This document shows positions 1 to 6,444 of a DNA stretch of 6,591 bases, in pieces. The position numbers and the translations under genes are program-made. The DNA lies in NCBI GenBank assembly GCA_934630995.1, contig CAKTXU010000103.1, forward strand, positions 1 through 6,591, read 5' to 3'. The number at the start of each line of letters is the position of its first letter. Within the stretch, counting starts at the first letter, position 1. The notes below the pieces were generated by a model, which was given only the letters and a program-made list of their open reading frames with translations, did no database searches and had not been told where the DNA came from. The DNA is from an uncultured Eubacteriales bacterium. GTDB lineage: Bacteria; Bacillota; Clostridia; Oscillospirales; Acutalibacteraceae.

Positions 1-820
1 CTCCCGCACCGCCGCCCGATCCCTGCAGCGCTTCGTTCAGCCGCTCGATAACACGAATGCCCACCTCATAATCCGCGTGCAGGCTGCCCTGTGCCGCGTC
101 GCAATCCACACCGATGATATTGCCCTCGGCGAAAACACAGAGCTGAACGTTCAGTCCCTCCTCCGACGCCTCGAAAGCGACGCCGTACCGCGGTCGCGCT
201 TCCTCTCTTTTGATTCCGGTCCAGCCGGTAAAATCCTGTACCGCCCGGCGGACGGCCGCTCTTTCCGTCTCCGTCATGGGGCGGACGGTTTCCTCCGGCA
301 GGATGCGAACCGTCAGCGCCGGGCATTCCAGCGCCCGGTCCCAGACCTCGTTGAGCGTGAGAATATTCTCCTTACAATGCTCGCTCAGCAGGGTAGCCAG
401 CGACTGGTATACGAGACTGGAGCCTGCAAAATACCGTTCCTTTCCGGTTTCGTCGGTATAAAGCATCCCCCCGTCCGCGGTCAGCAGGAAGTTGCGGCTG
501 TCGTTTTCCCGATAAAACTGCAGCGTCAGGGGTTCACCTGTCCCCGCCCTGTCGGTTTCCTGCCAGATTTGGGCGTTGAGGGCATCCCATACCCGGGTGA
601 TGAAAACGGTATCCTCGGAGACAAAACCGCCTCCGTCCATGGCGCAATACACCTTCGTGAAAGCGGCATTGTCCGCCTCCTCAAAAACATTGCGCGAGGG
701 CAGCGGATCGGAACCCGCAGCGCGGGAACCGGCCTCCCCGGCGCCGGGGGTACAGCCGGACAAGAACAGGAGCAGGGCTGCCAGCAGGGCCGCTGTCCGG
801 CCTTTATGCGATGGACTCAT
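1..820 (-). CDS. Lipoprotein of unknown function, 3' end missing
   Basis: An open frame of 273 codons runs from ATG at 820 off the left edge, so the C-terminus is not seen. The N-terminus is a lipoprotein signal: basic residues (K6, R8), a leucine/alanine core (about 9-19), then the lipobox L20-S-G-C23. The mature protein should therefore be lipid-anchored through C23 on the outer face of the membrane. A small, low-complexity Gly/Ala/Glu/Ser linker follows (about 24-40), then a mixed alpha/beta region rich in Glu and Arg. Cysteines occur at 59, 149, 166, 228 and 240. The last visible residues are Gly/Ser-rich, perhaps close to the true end. I recognise no catalytic motif or named family. It is the fourth gene of the operon, 14 nt after the zinc-ribbon membrane protein gene. 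The start is supported by a perfect ribosome binding site at 830-836. The lipoprotein call is strong; the function is unknown. Confidence 0.85.
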   Translation of the reverse strand, partial: MSPSHKGRTAALLAALLLFLSGCTPGAGEAGSRAAGSDPLPSRNVFEEADNAAFTKVYCAMDGGGFVSEDTVFITRVWDALNAQIWQETDRAGTGEPLTLQFYRENDSRNFLLTADGGMLYTDETGKERYFAGSSLVYQSLATLLSEHCKENILTLNEVWDRALECPALTVRILPEETVRPMTETERAAVRRAVQDFTGWTGIKREEARPRYGVAFEASEEGLNVQLCVFAEGNIIGVDCDAAQGSLHADYEVGIRVIERLNEALQGSGGGAG

Positions 821-829
821 CCGGAATCT

Positions 830-836
830 CCTCCTT
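830..836 (-). promoter_or_regulatory. Ribosome binding site of the lipoprotein gene, overlapping the upstream stop codon
   Basis: On the minus strand this reads AAGGAGG, nine bases before ATG at 820. Its first two bases are the last two of the preceding gene's TAA stop (835-837). A full anti-Shine-Dalgarno match embedded in a stop codon suggests that ribosomes finishing the membrane-protein gene can reinitiate on the lipoprotein gene, meaning translational coupling. The coupling is inference. Confidence 0.8.
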
Positions 837-1542
837 ACATGTGCAGCCGCTTTTTCATCTGCTGCTTGAACCGTTCCCGCCGGTCCAGCACCAGCAGCAG
901 CAGGGCCAGAAGCACACAGGGAATCGCCACGAAATAGGACCAGAGAAGGGAAATCTCCCCACCCAGGAAATAATCCACACTACATTCTATGCCGAACAGA
1001 AGCAGCGGTACCGTTCCCACCGCCAGAGCCGCCTGACGGAACCGGCCCCGTACCACCTTCGTCAGCAACAGATAGTCGGCGACAAAAAGGACATCCAGCA
1101 GCACCACCAGAGGAACAGCCAGCTTTTGATACCATTGTCCGTGGGCGGCATACCGCTCCACAATCCATAGATATCCCAGCACCGCAGCCGTATCCAGTAT
1201 CCCCAGGAAGAGTACGGCGTGACGGCGGATGAACAGGGCGGGGATGATAAACACCCACAGCATGGCCATAGCCCCGATAACCAGCATCGACCAGCCCGCC
1301 CCCCGGGTATAGGCCACGTCGCAGGCCAGACAGACAGCGGCGGGCAGAGCGAGGAGAAGGGTGAGGATAGCGGCGGTAAAGCCCCGGTTATCCTCCGGCT
1401 CGAATAAATCGAGCCGGTTGGGAAAGGGCCTCGGAGCCTTGGGATCGAAGGGCTGGCGGGGATTGACCACCTCGGTGTGGCAGAGGGGGCATTCGTGCTC
1501 GGAGGGGGCCAGCTCCACGCCGCAATTGACGCAATACGACAT
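835..1542 (-). CDS. Zinc-ribbon six-helix membrane protein (DUF6320-like)
   Basis: This 235-residue protein opens with a short zinc ribbon. C4-x2-C7 and C18-x2-C21 form a four-cysteine site, with the first knuckle reading CVNCG. A proline-rich linker (about 28-45) follows, then six hydrophobic segments at roughly 55-77, 84-106, 109-128, 141-162, 170-193 and 197-219, and a short basic tail (about 221-234, RRERFKQQMKKR). The basic tail and the metal-binding head suggest both termini are cytoplasmic. The pattern matches what I remember as DUF6320, a clostridial family often found beside COG4908 'alcohol acetyltransferases', as here. No biochemical role is known to me. It is the third gene of the operon, 26 nt after the acyltransferase. 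ATG at 1542 has an AAAGGA ribosome binding site nine bases upstream. The topology and zinc ribbon are clear; the family name is from memory and could not be checked. Confidence 0.9.
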   Translation of the reverse strand: MSYCVNCGVELAPSEHECPLCHTEVVNPRQPFDPKAPRPFPNRLDLFEPEDNRGFTAAILTLLLALPAAVCLACDVAYTRGAGWSMLVIGAMAMLWVFIIPALFIRRHAVLFLGILDTAAVLGYLWIVERYAAHGQWYQKLAVPLVVLLDVLFVADYLLLTKVVRGRFRQAALAVGTVPLLLFGIECSVDYFLGGEISLLWSYFVAIPCVLLALLLLVLDRRERFKQQMKKRLHM

Positions 1543-1568
1543 GCAAATTCATCCTTTCCGAAGGAGTG

Positions 1569-2855
1569 TCACCCGTGATTGCTTTCCAGGGTCACATGGA
1601 TACCGCGCCGGACAAGCTCGGTGAAGAAAAGCCGTTCAATTTCCGTTTCCTCGCACACATTGACGAGGGAGAAAACCAGCTTGCCGTCATAGCTGACCGC
1701 CGTGGCGCCGTGGGCGTTGAACCGGGGCGGCCCCATGAGGAAATCGAACCGCTCCACAAAGGGCGTCATGGCGGGCGGGACCTTCATGATTCCCAGATTG
1801 GAAAAGCCGATGCTGTACCGGCTTTCCCCATACAGCCGGTAAGCCAGACCCATGACAAAATTCTTGAGGAAAAGGGGGACGGCTCGCATGGCCTTGTTGG
1901 TTTCATTGCCGACATTGGCCGACAGAACCGCGTTGAGATATTTTTCATTCAGCCGCAGCCGCATGAAATGGTGTATATGCGTCACCGTTTCCTCAAAGGT
2001 ATAGTCCCCGTAGCGCGGGTCGATGCCCGGGTTGACAAAGAGGGAGAAATTCCGCACCGTCTCGGAAGGGTAAAAGGCGCGCATATTGATGGGGACGCTG
2101 ATCTTCACCGGGCGGGGATGCCGGATCTGTTCGGCCTTCTGCCGCTGATAAAAGGCATAGCAGAGAGCTCCCGCAAGATATTCGTTGACCGTCACCCCCA
2201 TCTCCCGCGCCCGGGCATGGACCTGCTCCACCGGCATGACGCCGGTGATGATGTTCAGGGTGTGCACCGGCTCTCTGGTCACCCGGGGATGGTAGGCTTC
2301 CTCCTCCCGCCGGCTTTCAATATGCTGGAAGCGGGCGTATTTCACGTGGCTGTCCTCCATCTCCTCGGGACGGGGCGGATCGTCGCAGCAAAGCACGCCG
2401 TCTCCGGCCGGAATCGGATGGCCCAGCTTTTGGAGATAGCGGGCGGCCAGCGTTTTCAGAAAGATCATAGCGCCGGTGCCGTCCGCCAGGGAATGAAACA
2501 GCTCCACCGCGATACGGCAGCCATAATATCGCACCCGGAAGCAATAACCGTCGTTCTCCCGCTTGTCTATTTTCTTGCAGGGGTTGACGACATCCGGCTC
2601 CACCCGGGGCGGTGATTCGTTGGCGTCCAAATAATACCAGAACAGTCCCTTGTGCAGCGCCAGGCTGAAGCTGGGAATGCGGGCCACCGTGTCCTCCAGC
2701 GCCTGCTGCAGAATCGCGGGAACAATGGGCTCCGTCAGGGTTATGCTGACCCGGAACACCGCGGCCCAACTGTGGGACATGACGGCGGGATATATCTTGG
2801 CCGAATTATCCAGAGACAACCAGCTTTTTTTCCGTTGGTCCGCGAAACCATTCAC
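1569..2855 (-). CDS. Condensation-domain acyltransferase (COG4908, 'alcohol acetyltransferase'-like)
   Basis: A protein of about 428 residues of the chloramphenicol acetyltransferase/NRPS condensation superfamily. Members move an acyl group from a thioester (CoA or carrier protein) to a hydroxyl or amine. Counting from the upstream in-frame ATG at 2879, the catalytic HxxxDG is intact as H129-S-L-A-D133-G134, in the usual place after a beta strand. Other family-like stretches are W20-x3-DN-x2-KIYPA, NMRAFYPSETVRNF (265-278) and FSNLG (359-363). The DFGWG structural motif is not recognisable; FDFLMG (378-383) sits roughly where it would be expected. There is no signal peptide or membrane segment, so it is probably cytoplasmic. 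I place the start at GTG 2855 (codon 9) because GGGGAGG lies eight bases before it, while the ATG has only a weak, distant GCAGG. It lies between the hydrolase gene (49 nt) and the membrane-protein gene (26 nt). The acyl donor and acceptor are unknown, and no carrier protein is visible. Confidence 0.9.
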   Translation of the reverse strand: MNGFADQRKKSWLSLDNSAKIYPAVMSHSWAAVFRVSITLTEPIVPAILQQALEDTVARIPSFSLALHKGLFWYYLDANESPPRVEPDVVNPCKKIDKRENDGYCFRVRYYGCRIAVELFHSLADGTGAMIFLKTLAARYLQKLGHPIPAGDGVLCCDDPPRPEEMEDSHVKYARFQHIESRREEEAYHPRVTREPVHTLNIITGVMPVEQVHARAREMGVTVNEYLAGALCYAFYQRQKAEQIRHPRPVKISVPINMRAFYPSETVRNFSLFVNPGIDPRYGDYTFEETVTHIHHFMRLRLNEKYLNAVLSANVGNETNKAMRAVPLFLKNFVMGLAYRLYGESRYSIGFSNLGIMKVPPAMTPFVERFDFLMGPPRFNAHGATAVSYDGKLVFSLVNVCEETEIERLFFTELVRRGIHVTLESNHG

Positions 2856-2863
2856 TCCGGCCG

Positions 2864-2870
2864 CCTCCCC
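2864..2870 (-). promoter_or_regulatory. Ribosome binding site that selects a GTG start for the acyltransferase
   Basis: The minus strand reads GGGGAGG, followed by an eight-base spacer and GTG at 2855. It lies inside the longer open frame that begins at ATG 2879, whose own upstream region has only a poor match. Starting at GTG still leaves 11 residues before the conserved W, which fits this family's short N-terminus. Confidence 0.65.
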
Positions 2871-2904
2871 TCTCAGCATGATGGAAATTGCCTGCTTCTA
2901 TCGA

Positions 2905-4041
2905 CTAGTCGGCCTGTTCCTCATCCTCCACCTCGGTGAAGCGGTAAACCTGCCTGCCGTCCCGCTCCACCGTCTCCAGGAACATATCCAGCGGACGGAC
3001 CCAGACGCCCCGTTCCCCATAAAGCTGCTGATATACCACCATCTCGTCCAGCGTTTCGCTGTGACGGGCCACATATAAAACGCGGTAATCCTTGCCCTTG
3101 AAATGGCGGTATCTCGCCCCCGGACGGACGGTTCGCCTTTTCATCCCGCCTATCTCCAGATTGGTCCGGATAAACCAACTGATTTTGGCAACCGCGGCAC
3201 GGGCCTCGGGGATATCGTACAGATGCCAGACATGCCACATCCCCTCGTAGATGTCGATATCGACATCGGCCCCCTGCTTATCCATCTCCCGGGCCAGGTT
3301 CCGGGAATCGTCAAGCAGCACCTCGTTGGTTCCCACGTGGACGAGGGTGGGCGGAAAGCCGGTGAAGTCCCCATACAGCGGGGAGATATACGGCTCGCGG
3401 AGATCATGGCCGCCCGCATAAAGCAGCGCCGTTTCCCGCAGCTCTTCGCTGGAGATCAGGGGATCGAGCTCCCCGTTGGTGAAGTGGGAATCCGCACTTT
3501 CCGTGAGATCGGTCCAGGGAGAAATGACCGCCACCGCTCCCGGCACCGGCTCCCCCCTGTCCCGCAGAGCCATGGTCAGCGCCAGAGTCAGACCACCGCC
3601 GGCGGAATCCCCGCACAGGGCGATGTCACCCGGGGCGTAGCCCAGGCTTCGGATATAGCCGTACACCGAAAGGGCGTCCTCCAGCGCGGCGGGATAGGGA
3701 TGCTCCGGCGCCAGTCGGTAATCGTAGGCGAAAACCGCCACTCCGCATTTTTCCGCCAGACGGCATATAATCGGCTCATGGGTGGCGGGCGAGCCGGAGA
3801 CATAGGCGCCGCCGTGGGTATACAGGACCATTTTTCCCGCCGTCATATCCTCGGGGATCGCCCATTTGCCGGGCAAAGGGCAGTCCTCAGCCGCAGGCTT
3901 GAGCGTCACGTCCTTGGCTTTGGGATGGATATACCGCAGCAGATCCATCCCCTTGCGCTGGCCGGGGATATTCATGCCGGTTATAAAGGGCTTGACGCTT
4001 TTCATCGTACCGCTGAGAAGCATACTCTTGATGCTGGGCAT
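2905..4041 (-). CDS. Alpha/beta hydrolase (HSL/esterase type) fused to a C-terminal DUF1653 domain
   Basis: This 378-residue cytoplasmic protein has two parts. Residues about 45-295 are an alpha/beta hydrolase of the hormone-sensitive-lipase group, which cleaves carboxylic esters. They contain the oxyanion motif H76-G-G-A, DYRLAPEHPYPAALED (107-122), the nucleophile elbow G144-D-S146-A-G-G, a likely acid at E240 or D244 in NEVLLDDS, and the histidine H270 in GMWHVW. There is no signal peptide. Residues about 308-370 match DUF1653, normally a free-standing domain of about 70 residues. The matching stretches are YRHFKGKDYRVL, ARHSET, VVYQQLYGE and WVRPLDMF. Its role is unknown. A short linker (about 296-307) joins the domains in one open frame. 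ATG at 4041 is preceded by AAAGGCGG at a workable distance. It is the first gene of the operon, 37-48 nt downstream of the expected transcription start of a near-consensus promoter. Esterase activity is well supported by motifs; the substrate is not known. Confidence 0.93.
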   Translation of the reverse strand: MPSIKSMLLSGTMKSVKPFITGMNIPGQRKGMDLLRYIHPKAKDVTLKPAAEDCPLPGKWAIPEDMTAGKMVLYTHGGAYVSGSPATHEPIICRLAEKCGVAVFAYDYRLAPEHPYPAALEDALSVYGYIRSLGYAPGDIALCGDSAGGGLTLALTMALRDRGEPVPGAVAVISPWTDLTESADSHFTNGELDPLISSEELRETALLYAGGHDLREPYISPLYGDFTGFPPTLVHVGTNEVLLDDSRNLAREMDKQGADVDIDIYEGMWHVWHLYDIPEARAAVAKISWFIRTNLEIGGMKRRTVRPGARYRHFKGKDYRVLYVARHSETLDEMVVYQQLYGERGVWVRPLDMFLETVERDGRQVYRFTEVEDEEQAD

Positions 4042-4088
4042 AGGGGACCGCCTTTCCCGCTCCGGCGACCGGGCGGTGTATTTCCTTT

Positions 4089-4117
4089 AGTATACCCTTT
4101 TTTTATCAATCTGGCAA
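4089..4117 (-). promoter_or_regulatory. Housekeeping-type promoter of the four-gene operon
   Basis: On the minus strand the -35 box is TTGCCA (4117-4112), followed by exactly 17 bases and the -10 box TATACT (4094-4089), each matching consensus at five of six positions. The spacer holds a run of seven A. Transcription should start near 4082, about 40 bases before the hydrolase ATG. No competing promoter was seen between here and the lipoprotein gene. Confidence 0.8.
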
Positions 4118-4120
4118 TCA

Positions 4121-4137
4121 CCCTATCATCCTTAGGG
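4121..4137. repeat. Short inverted repeat just upstream of the operon's -35 box
   Basis: CCCTA (4121-4125) and TAGGG (4133-4137) are separated by seven bases. The repeat ends three bases upstream of the -35 box, where activators often bind. The five-base arms are short enough to occur by chance, so this is only a candidate regulator site. Apart from this repeat, the promoter and the terminator at 4303-4327, I see nothing definite in the 299 bp gap 4042-4340. Confidence 0.3.
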
Positions 4138-4302
4138 AAAGCGGGAAGCTTATATAAATCTCGACTGGAATCCCTGTGGGGCGTGTGGTGGAGGCGGCAC
4201 CCCCTCTCCGCGCAACAATGGTTCGCTCGCAGAACACATTTCTCACTTTTGTTTCCGCTTGTCAAAGAAACCCGTCTTTACCTAATTTTTTAGATAAGCG
4301 GA

Positions 4303-4327
4303 AGCGGGAGGCCGACGGCCTCCCGCT
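4303..4327 (-). terminator. Hairpin terminator after the M23 peptidase gene
   Basis: A perfect 11-bp stem (AGCGGGAGGCC paired with GGCCTCCCGCT) with a three-base loop lies 13 bases after the TGA stop at 4341-4343. On the minus strand the stem is followed by TCCGCTTATCT, a poor U-tract. The stem is therefore very stable but the intrinsic terminator signature is imperfect. It most likely ends or attenuates the peptidase transcript before the operon promoter. Some readthrough is possible. Confidence 0.7.
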
Positions 4328-4340
4328 GATTAAGCTGTGT

Positions 4341-6149
4341 TCACCGCACATAAGGTACCGGATCGACCGGCTTTCCATCGATGCGGATTTCGAAATGCAG
4401 ATGGTTACAGGTGCTGTCGCCGGTATCCCCCACCAGGGCGATTTCCTGTCCCTGGGATACCTTCTGCCCCTTATCCACCGCCACATAGCTGCAATGGGCG
4501 TAGGTGGTGCGGTATCCGCCGCCGTGATCGATGATCACATACAGGCCCAAGCCGCCGCCCCAGCCGCTCTTGTTCACCTCGACGACGGTGCCGCCGTCGG
4601 CGGCTATAATCGGCTTTCCGGCGACGCCGCCTCCATTGATATCGATGCCCTTATGCAGCCTCCCGCTCCGATAGCCGTACCCGCTGGTGATGTTTTTGCA
4701 GGCGGGCAGCGGCCAGATGAACTTACCGGTGGCCTCTCCGCTGCCGGGCTTGATATTGACGTTGAATTTCCGGGCGCCAACCACTGTTACCCTGTTGACC
4801 GGCGCCTTGGTCACCTCTTCGGACAGGATGGTGCGGGACTGTTCCTCCCCGTCCTGGTACACGACCTCGGCCGTGACCCGCTTGACGCCGTCCCGGCCTT
4901 CGGTTTTCACCTTTTTATAGCCGACATATTGGCTGGCGTCCTCCACCTTTTCCGCGGAAAAGGGAATGGCCTCGTCGTATTCGATAACGCGGACACTCTG
5001 CACCTGGAGAACGGGATTGGAACGCTGTACAACTACCTTTTGTCCTTGAGCGACAGCATCGGACAAGGTGGGGTTCAGCGCCTTCAATTCCTCGATGCTC
5101 AGGCTGCATATACGCGCGACACGGGACAGTGTGTCCCCTTTTCCCGCCGTATAAAGCCTCTCGGCCGTCGTCTCTCCGGTCAGAAAGGCCGTCATTTCAT
5201 CCGCCGTAACCACTGTGGACAGCGGATACAGGCCGTCGATAACTTCCACCTGCTGCAGGAAACGCACCTGCGTCTCCTCCCCGTCCTCCCGATAAGCGCC
5301 CAGAAGTCCATCAAGAATGGCTTCCAATCCGCCGCGCGACTGCATAGCACCGACAAACCGGCCGTCCACATAAAGGCCGCTGAGCTCCGCTATAGAGCTG
5401 CTGGAGCTGCGCAGAATACGGTCGCAGACCGCCTTCTCGTCCAGCATATCGCCTTCCCTGGCCACGGTCACGGTCAACTTGGGGGCCCGCTCCACCGAGA
5501 AGGAGTGGTCGGTATTGATGACCCGTTCGCTGGCCATGGCCGCCGCCTGATCAAACACCGACTCGTCTGCAATGCAGCCGATGGATTCCCCTTCATACTC
5601 CAGCTCCAGGGCAAAAGTCACGCCGCTCCAATGCTGAACCGTCACCAGAAGCACCACGGCAGCCGCAGCCGGCGCGGCCAAATTGATCAAACTGGTCGCC
5701 AGCCGGCGATGCCGCCGGAAGGCGAGAACAGGCAGCATCAGCGCCTGAGGTAGGGTCAACAAAGGGTGACGCCGGGCCGCCGCAGCCATGCGGCCGCCCG
5801 CGATTCGGAAGCCCTCCGCCAGCCGTCCCAGCTCGTGGGCCGCCGCCCGCAGATGACGAATCACCAGCCAGTCGAGCCCTCTGTACAGCGCGCGGCCGGC
5901 TGGCGCCAACCCCTTTTTCAAACGGCGGGCCGTAAACTTCAGCGCGCGCCGGGTCTGCGCTCCTACGAGATAACAAAGCCTGTAGAAAATTGAACCCGCT
6001 GCTGATAAACCTTTATATAGCTTTCCCATGAATTTCCTGGTTTCCGCCATCGCCTTGGCAAAGACAGGCGCGGCATCGGATTGCGAATAAGGCAAAGGCT
6101 TCACTCCCCGGCTGACGGCCCTGCAAACGGCCGCCTTGTTGCATTCCAT
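4341..6149 (-). CDS. Membrane-anchored LysM-G5-M23 peptidoglycan metalloendopeptidase
   Basis: This 602-residue protein probably cuts peptide crosslinks in peptidoglycan outside the cell. In order, it has a long basic N-terminal region rich in Arg/Lys (about 1-150, probably cytoplasmic), one membrane segment (about 152-172), two related units that each begin (Y)xGxxxG (ELEYEGESIG at 182 and GLYVDGRFVG at 258), a LysM domain (about 332-375, GDTLSRVARICSLSIEELKALNP), a G5-like domain (about 383-458), and an M23 peptidase (about 486-597). All metal-site and catalytic residues of LytM-type enzymes are present: H499-x3-D503, H552 and H583-L-H585, so it should be active. The start is uncertain. ATG 6149 has no ribosome binding site at normal spacing because a 20-bp palindrome lies directly before it. 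M41 (6029) has AGGA five bases upstream and would remove only part of the basic tail. Its own promoter is at 6178-6205 and its terminator at 4303-4327, so it appears monocistronic. Confidence 0.93.
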   Translation of the reverse strand: MECNKAAVCRAVSRGVKPLPYSQSDAAPVFAKAMAETRKFMGKLYKGLSAAGSIFYRLCYLVGAQTRRALKFTARRLKKGLAPAGRALYRGLDWLVIRHLRAAAHELGRLAEGFRIAGGRMAAAARRHPLLTLPQALMLPVLAFRRHRRLATSLINLAAPAAAAVVLLVTVQHWSGVTFALELEYEGESIGCIADESVFDQAAAMASERVINTDHSFSVERAPKLTVTVAREGDMLDEKAVCDRILRSSSSSIAELSGLYVDGRFVGAMQSRGGLEAILDGLLGAYREDGEETQVRFLQQVEVIDGLYPLSTVVTADEMTAFLTGETTAERLYTAGKGDTLSRVARICSLSIEELKALNPTLSDAVAQGQKVVVQRSNPVLQVQSVRVIEYDEAIPFSAEKVEDASQYVGYKKVKTEGRDGVKRVTAEVVYQDGEEQSRTILSEEVTKAPVNRVTVVGARKFNVNIKPGSGEATGKFIWPLPACKNITSGYGYRSGRLHKGIDINGGGVAGKPIIAADGGTVVEVNKSGWGGGLGLYVIIDHGGGYRTTYAHCSYVAVDKGQKVSQGQEIALVGDTGDSTCNHLHFEIRIDGKPVDPVPYVR

Positions 6150-6169
6150 AAGTTACAAAGTTGTAACTT
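6150..6169. promoter_or_regulatory. Perfect 20-bp palindrome (candidate operator) abutting the M23 start
   Basis: AAGTTACAA and TTGTAACTT are perfect nine-base inverted arms around a two-base centre. The element ends immediately before ATG 6149. It spans about +2 to +21 of the expected transcript from the promoter at 6178-6205, a classic repressor position. Its length and perfection make chance unlikely. The TTACAA/TTGTAA half-sites do not let me name a regulator. In RNA it could also fold as an eight-pair hairpin against the start codon. Confidence 0.65.
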
Positions 6170-6177
6170 CTTCTCCT

Positions 6178-6205
6178 ATTATACTCAGAAAAATAGACGG
6201 TGCAA
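6178..6205 (-). promoter_or_regulatory. Promoter of the M23 peptidase gene
   Basis: The minus strand has a perfect -10 box TATAAT (6183-6178). A weak -35 candidate TTGCAC (6205-6200) lies 16 bases upstream, so it may rely on the -10 box or an activator. Transcription should begin near 6171, right before the palindrome at 6150-6169. The AGGAG directly after the -10 box would then lie upstream of the transcript start. Confidence 0.6.
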
Positions 6206-6385
6206 CCCCATCTCGCCAATTTCATGACATATTCTCAGTTTGATATTAATAATTTTGTGCATTTTATTCAACTATATCTCTGCTATTTCTGCTGTCACTA
6301 AAAAGGCTACGCGCCGTTTCCGAAACTTCCAAATAATTTACCAAAAAGCAGGATGGATTTCTATCCCCCGGGACGGCCGGCACGC

Positions 6386-6391
6386 TATACT
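6386..6391 (+). promoter_or_regulatory. Possible -10 box for the URO-D gene
   Basis: TATACT matches the -10 consensus at five of six positions, but the sequence 17 bases upstream (ATCCCC) is no -35 box. If real, this promoter needs an activator. Transcription would start near 6397-6398, giving a leader of about 73 bases that contains the hairpins at 6405-6444. The rest of the divergent gap (roughly 6206-6385) is AT-rich at its left end and holds nothing else I can name. Confidence 0.35.
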
Positions 6392-6404
6392 GAAGGCAGA
6401 GAAA

Positions 6405-6444
6405 CCGGAACCAGCGCTGTGGTTGCCGGGGGGCGGTAACCGCC
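6405..6444 (+). promoter_or_regulatory. Two consecutive hairpins in the URO-D leader
   Basis: First hairpin: CCGGAACCA (6405-6413) pairs with TGGTT (6420-6424) and CCGG (6426-6429). That makes nine pairs with one bulged G (6425) and a six-base loop. Second hairpin: GGCGG and CCGCC (6432-6444) around TAA. Both lie just upstream of the ribosome binding site AAAGGAG (6456-6462) and no U-tract follows, so a terminator is unlikely. A structured regulatory leader is possible. I see no cobalamin-riboswitch B12-box sequence. Confidence 0.45.

Noticed and set aside
77..937. Plus-strand open frame of 286 codons
   Set aside because: It is antisense to the lipoprotein gene, which has a clear lipobox and ribosome binding site, and it also overlaps the end of the zinc-ribbon gene.
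1566..2615. Plus-strand open frame of 349 codons
   Set aside because: It is antisense to the acyltransferase with its intact HxxxDG motif, with no domain of its own.
4236..4265. Perfect TTGACA on the minus strand as a second operon promoter
   Set aside because: No acceptable -10 box is found 16-18 bases downstream of it.
3103..4293. Plus-strand open frame of 396 codons
   Set aside because: It is antisense to the hydrolase-DUF1653 gene and the operon promoter, with no recognisable domain.
4176..5753. Plus-strand open frame of 525 codons
   Set aside because: It lies opposite the M23 peptidase, whose motifs are unmistakable. Its translation is low in family-like motifs, and it reflects the GC-rich codon bias of the real strand.
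6379..6395. Possible sigma-54 promoter (CGGCACG then ACTG) before the URO-D gene
   Set aside because: The -24 half is close to consensus, but the required GC at -12 is missing.
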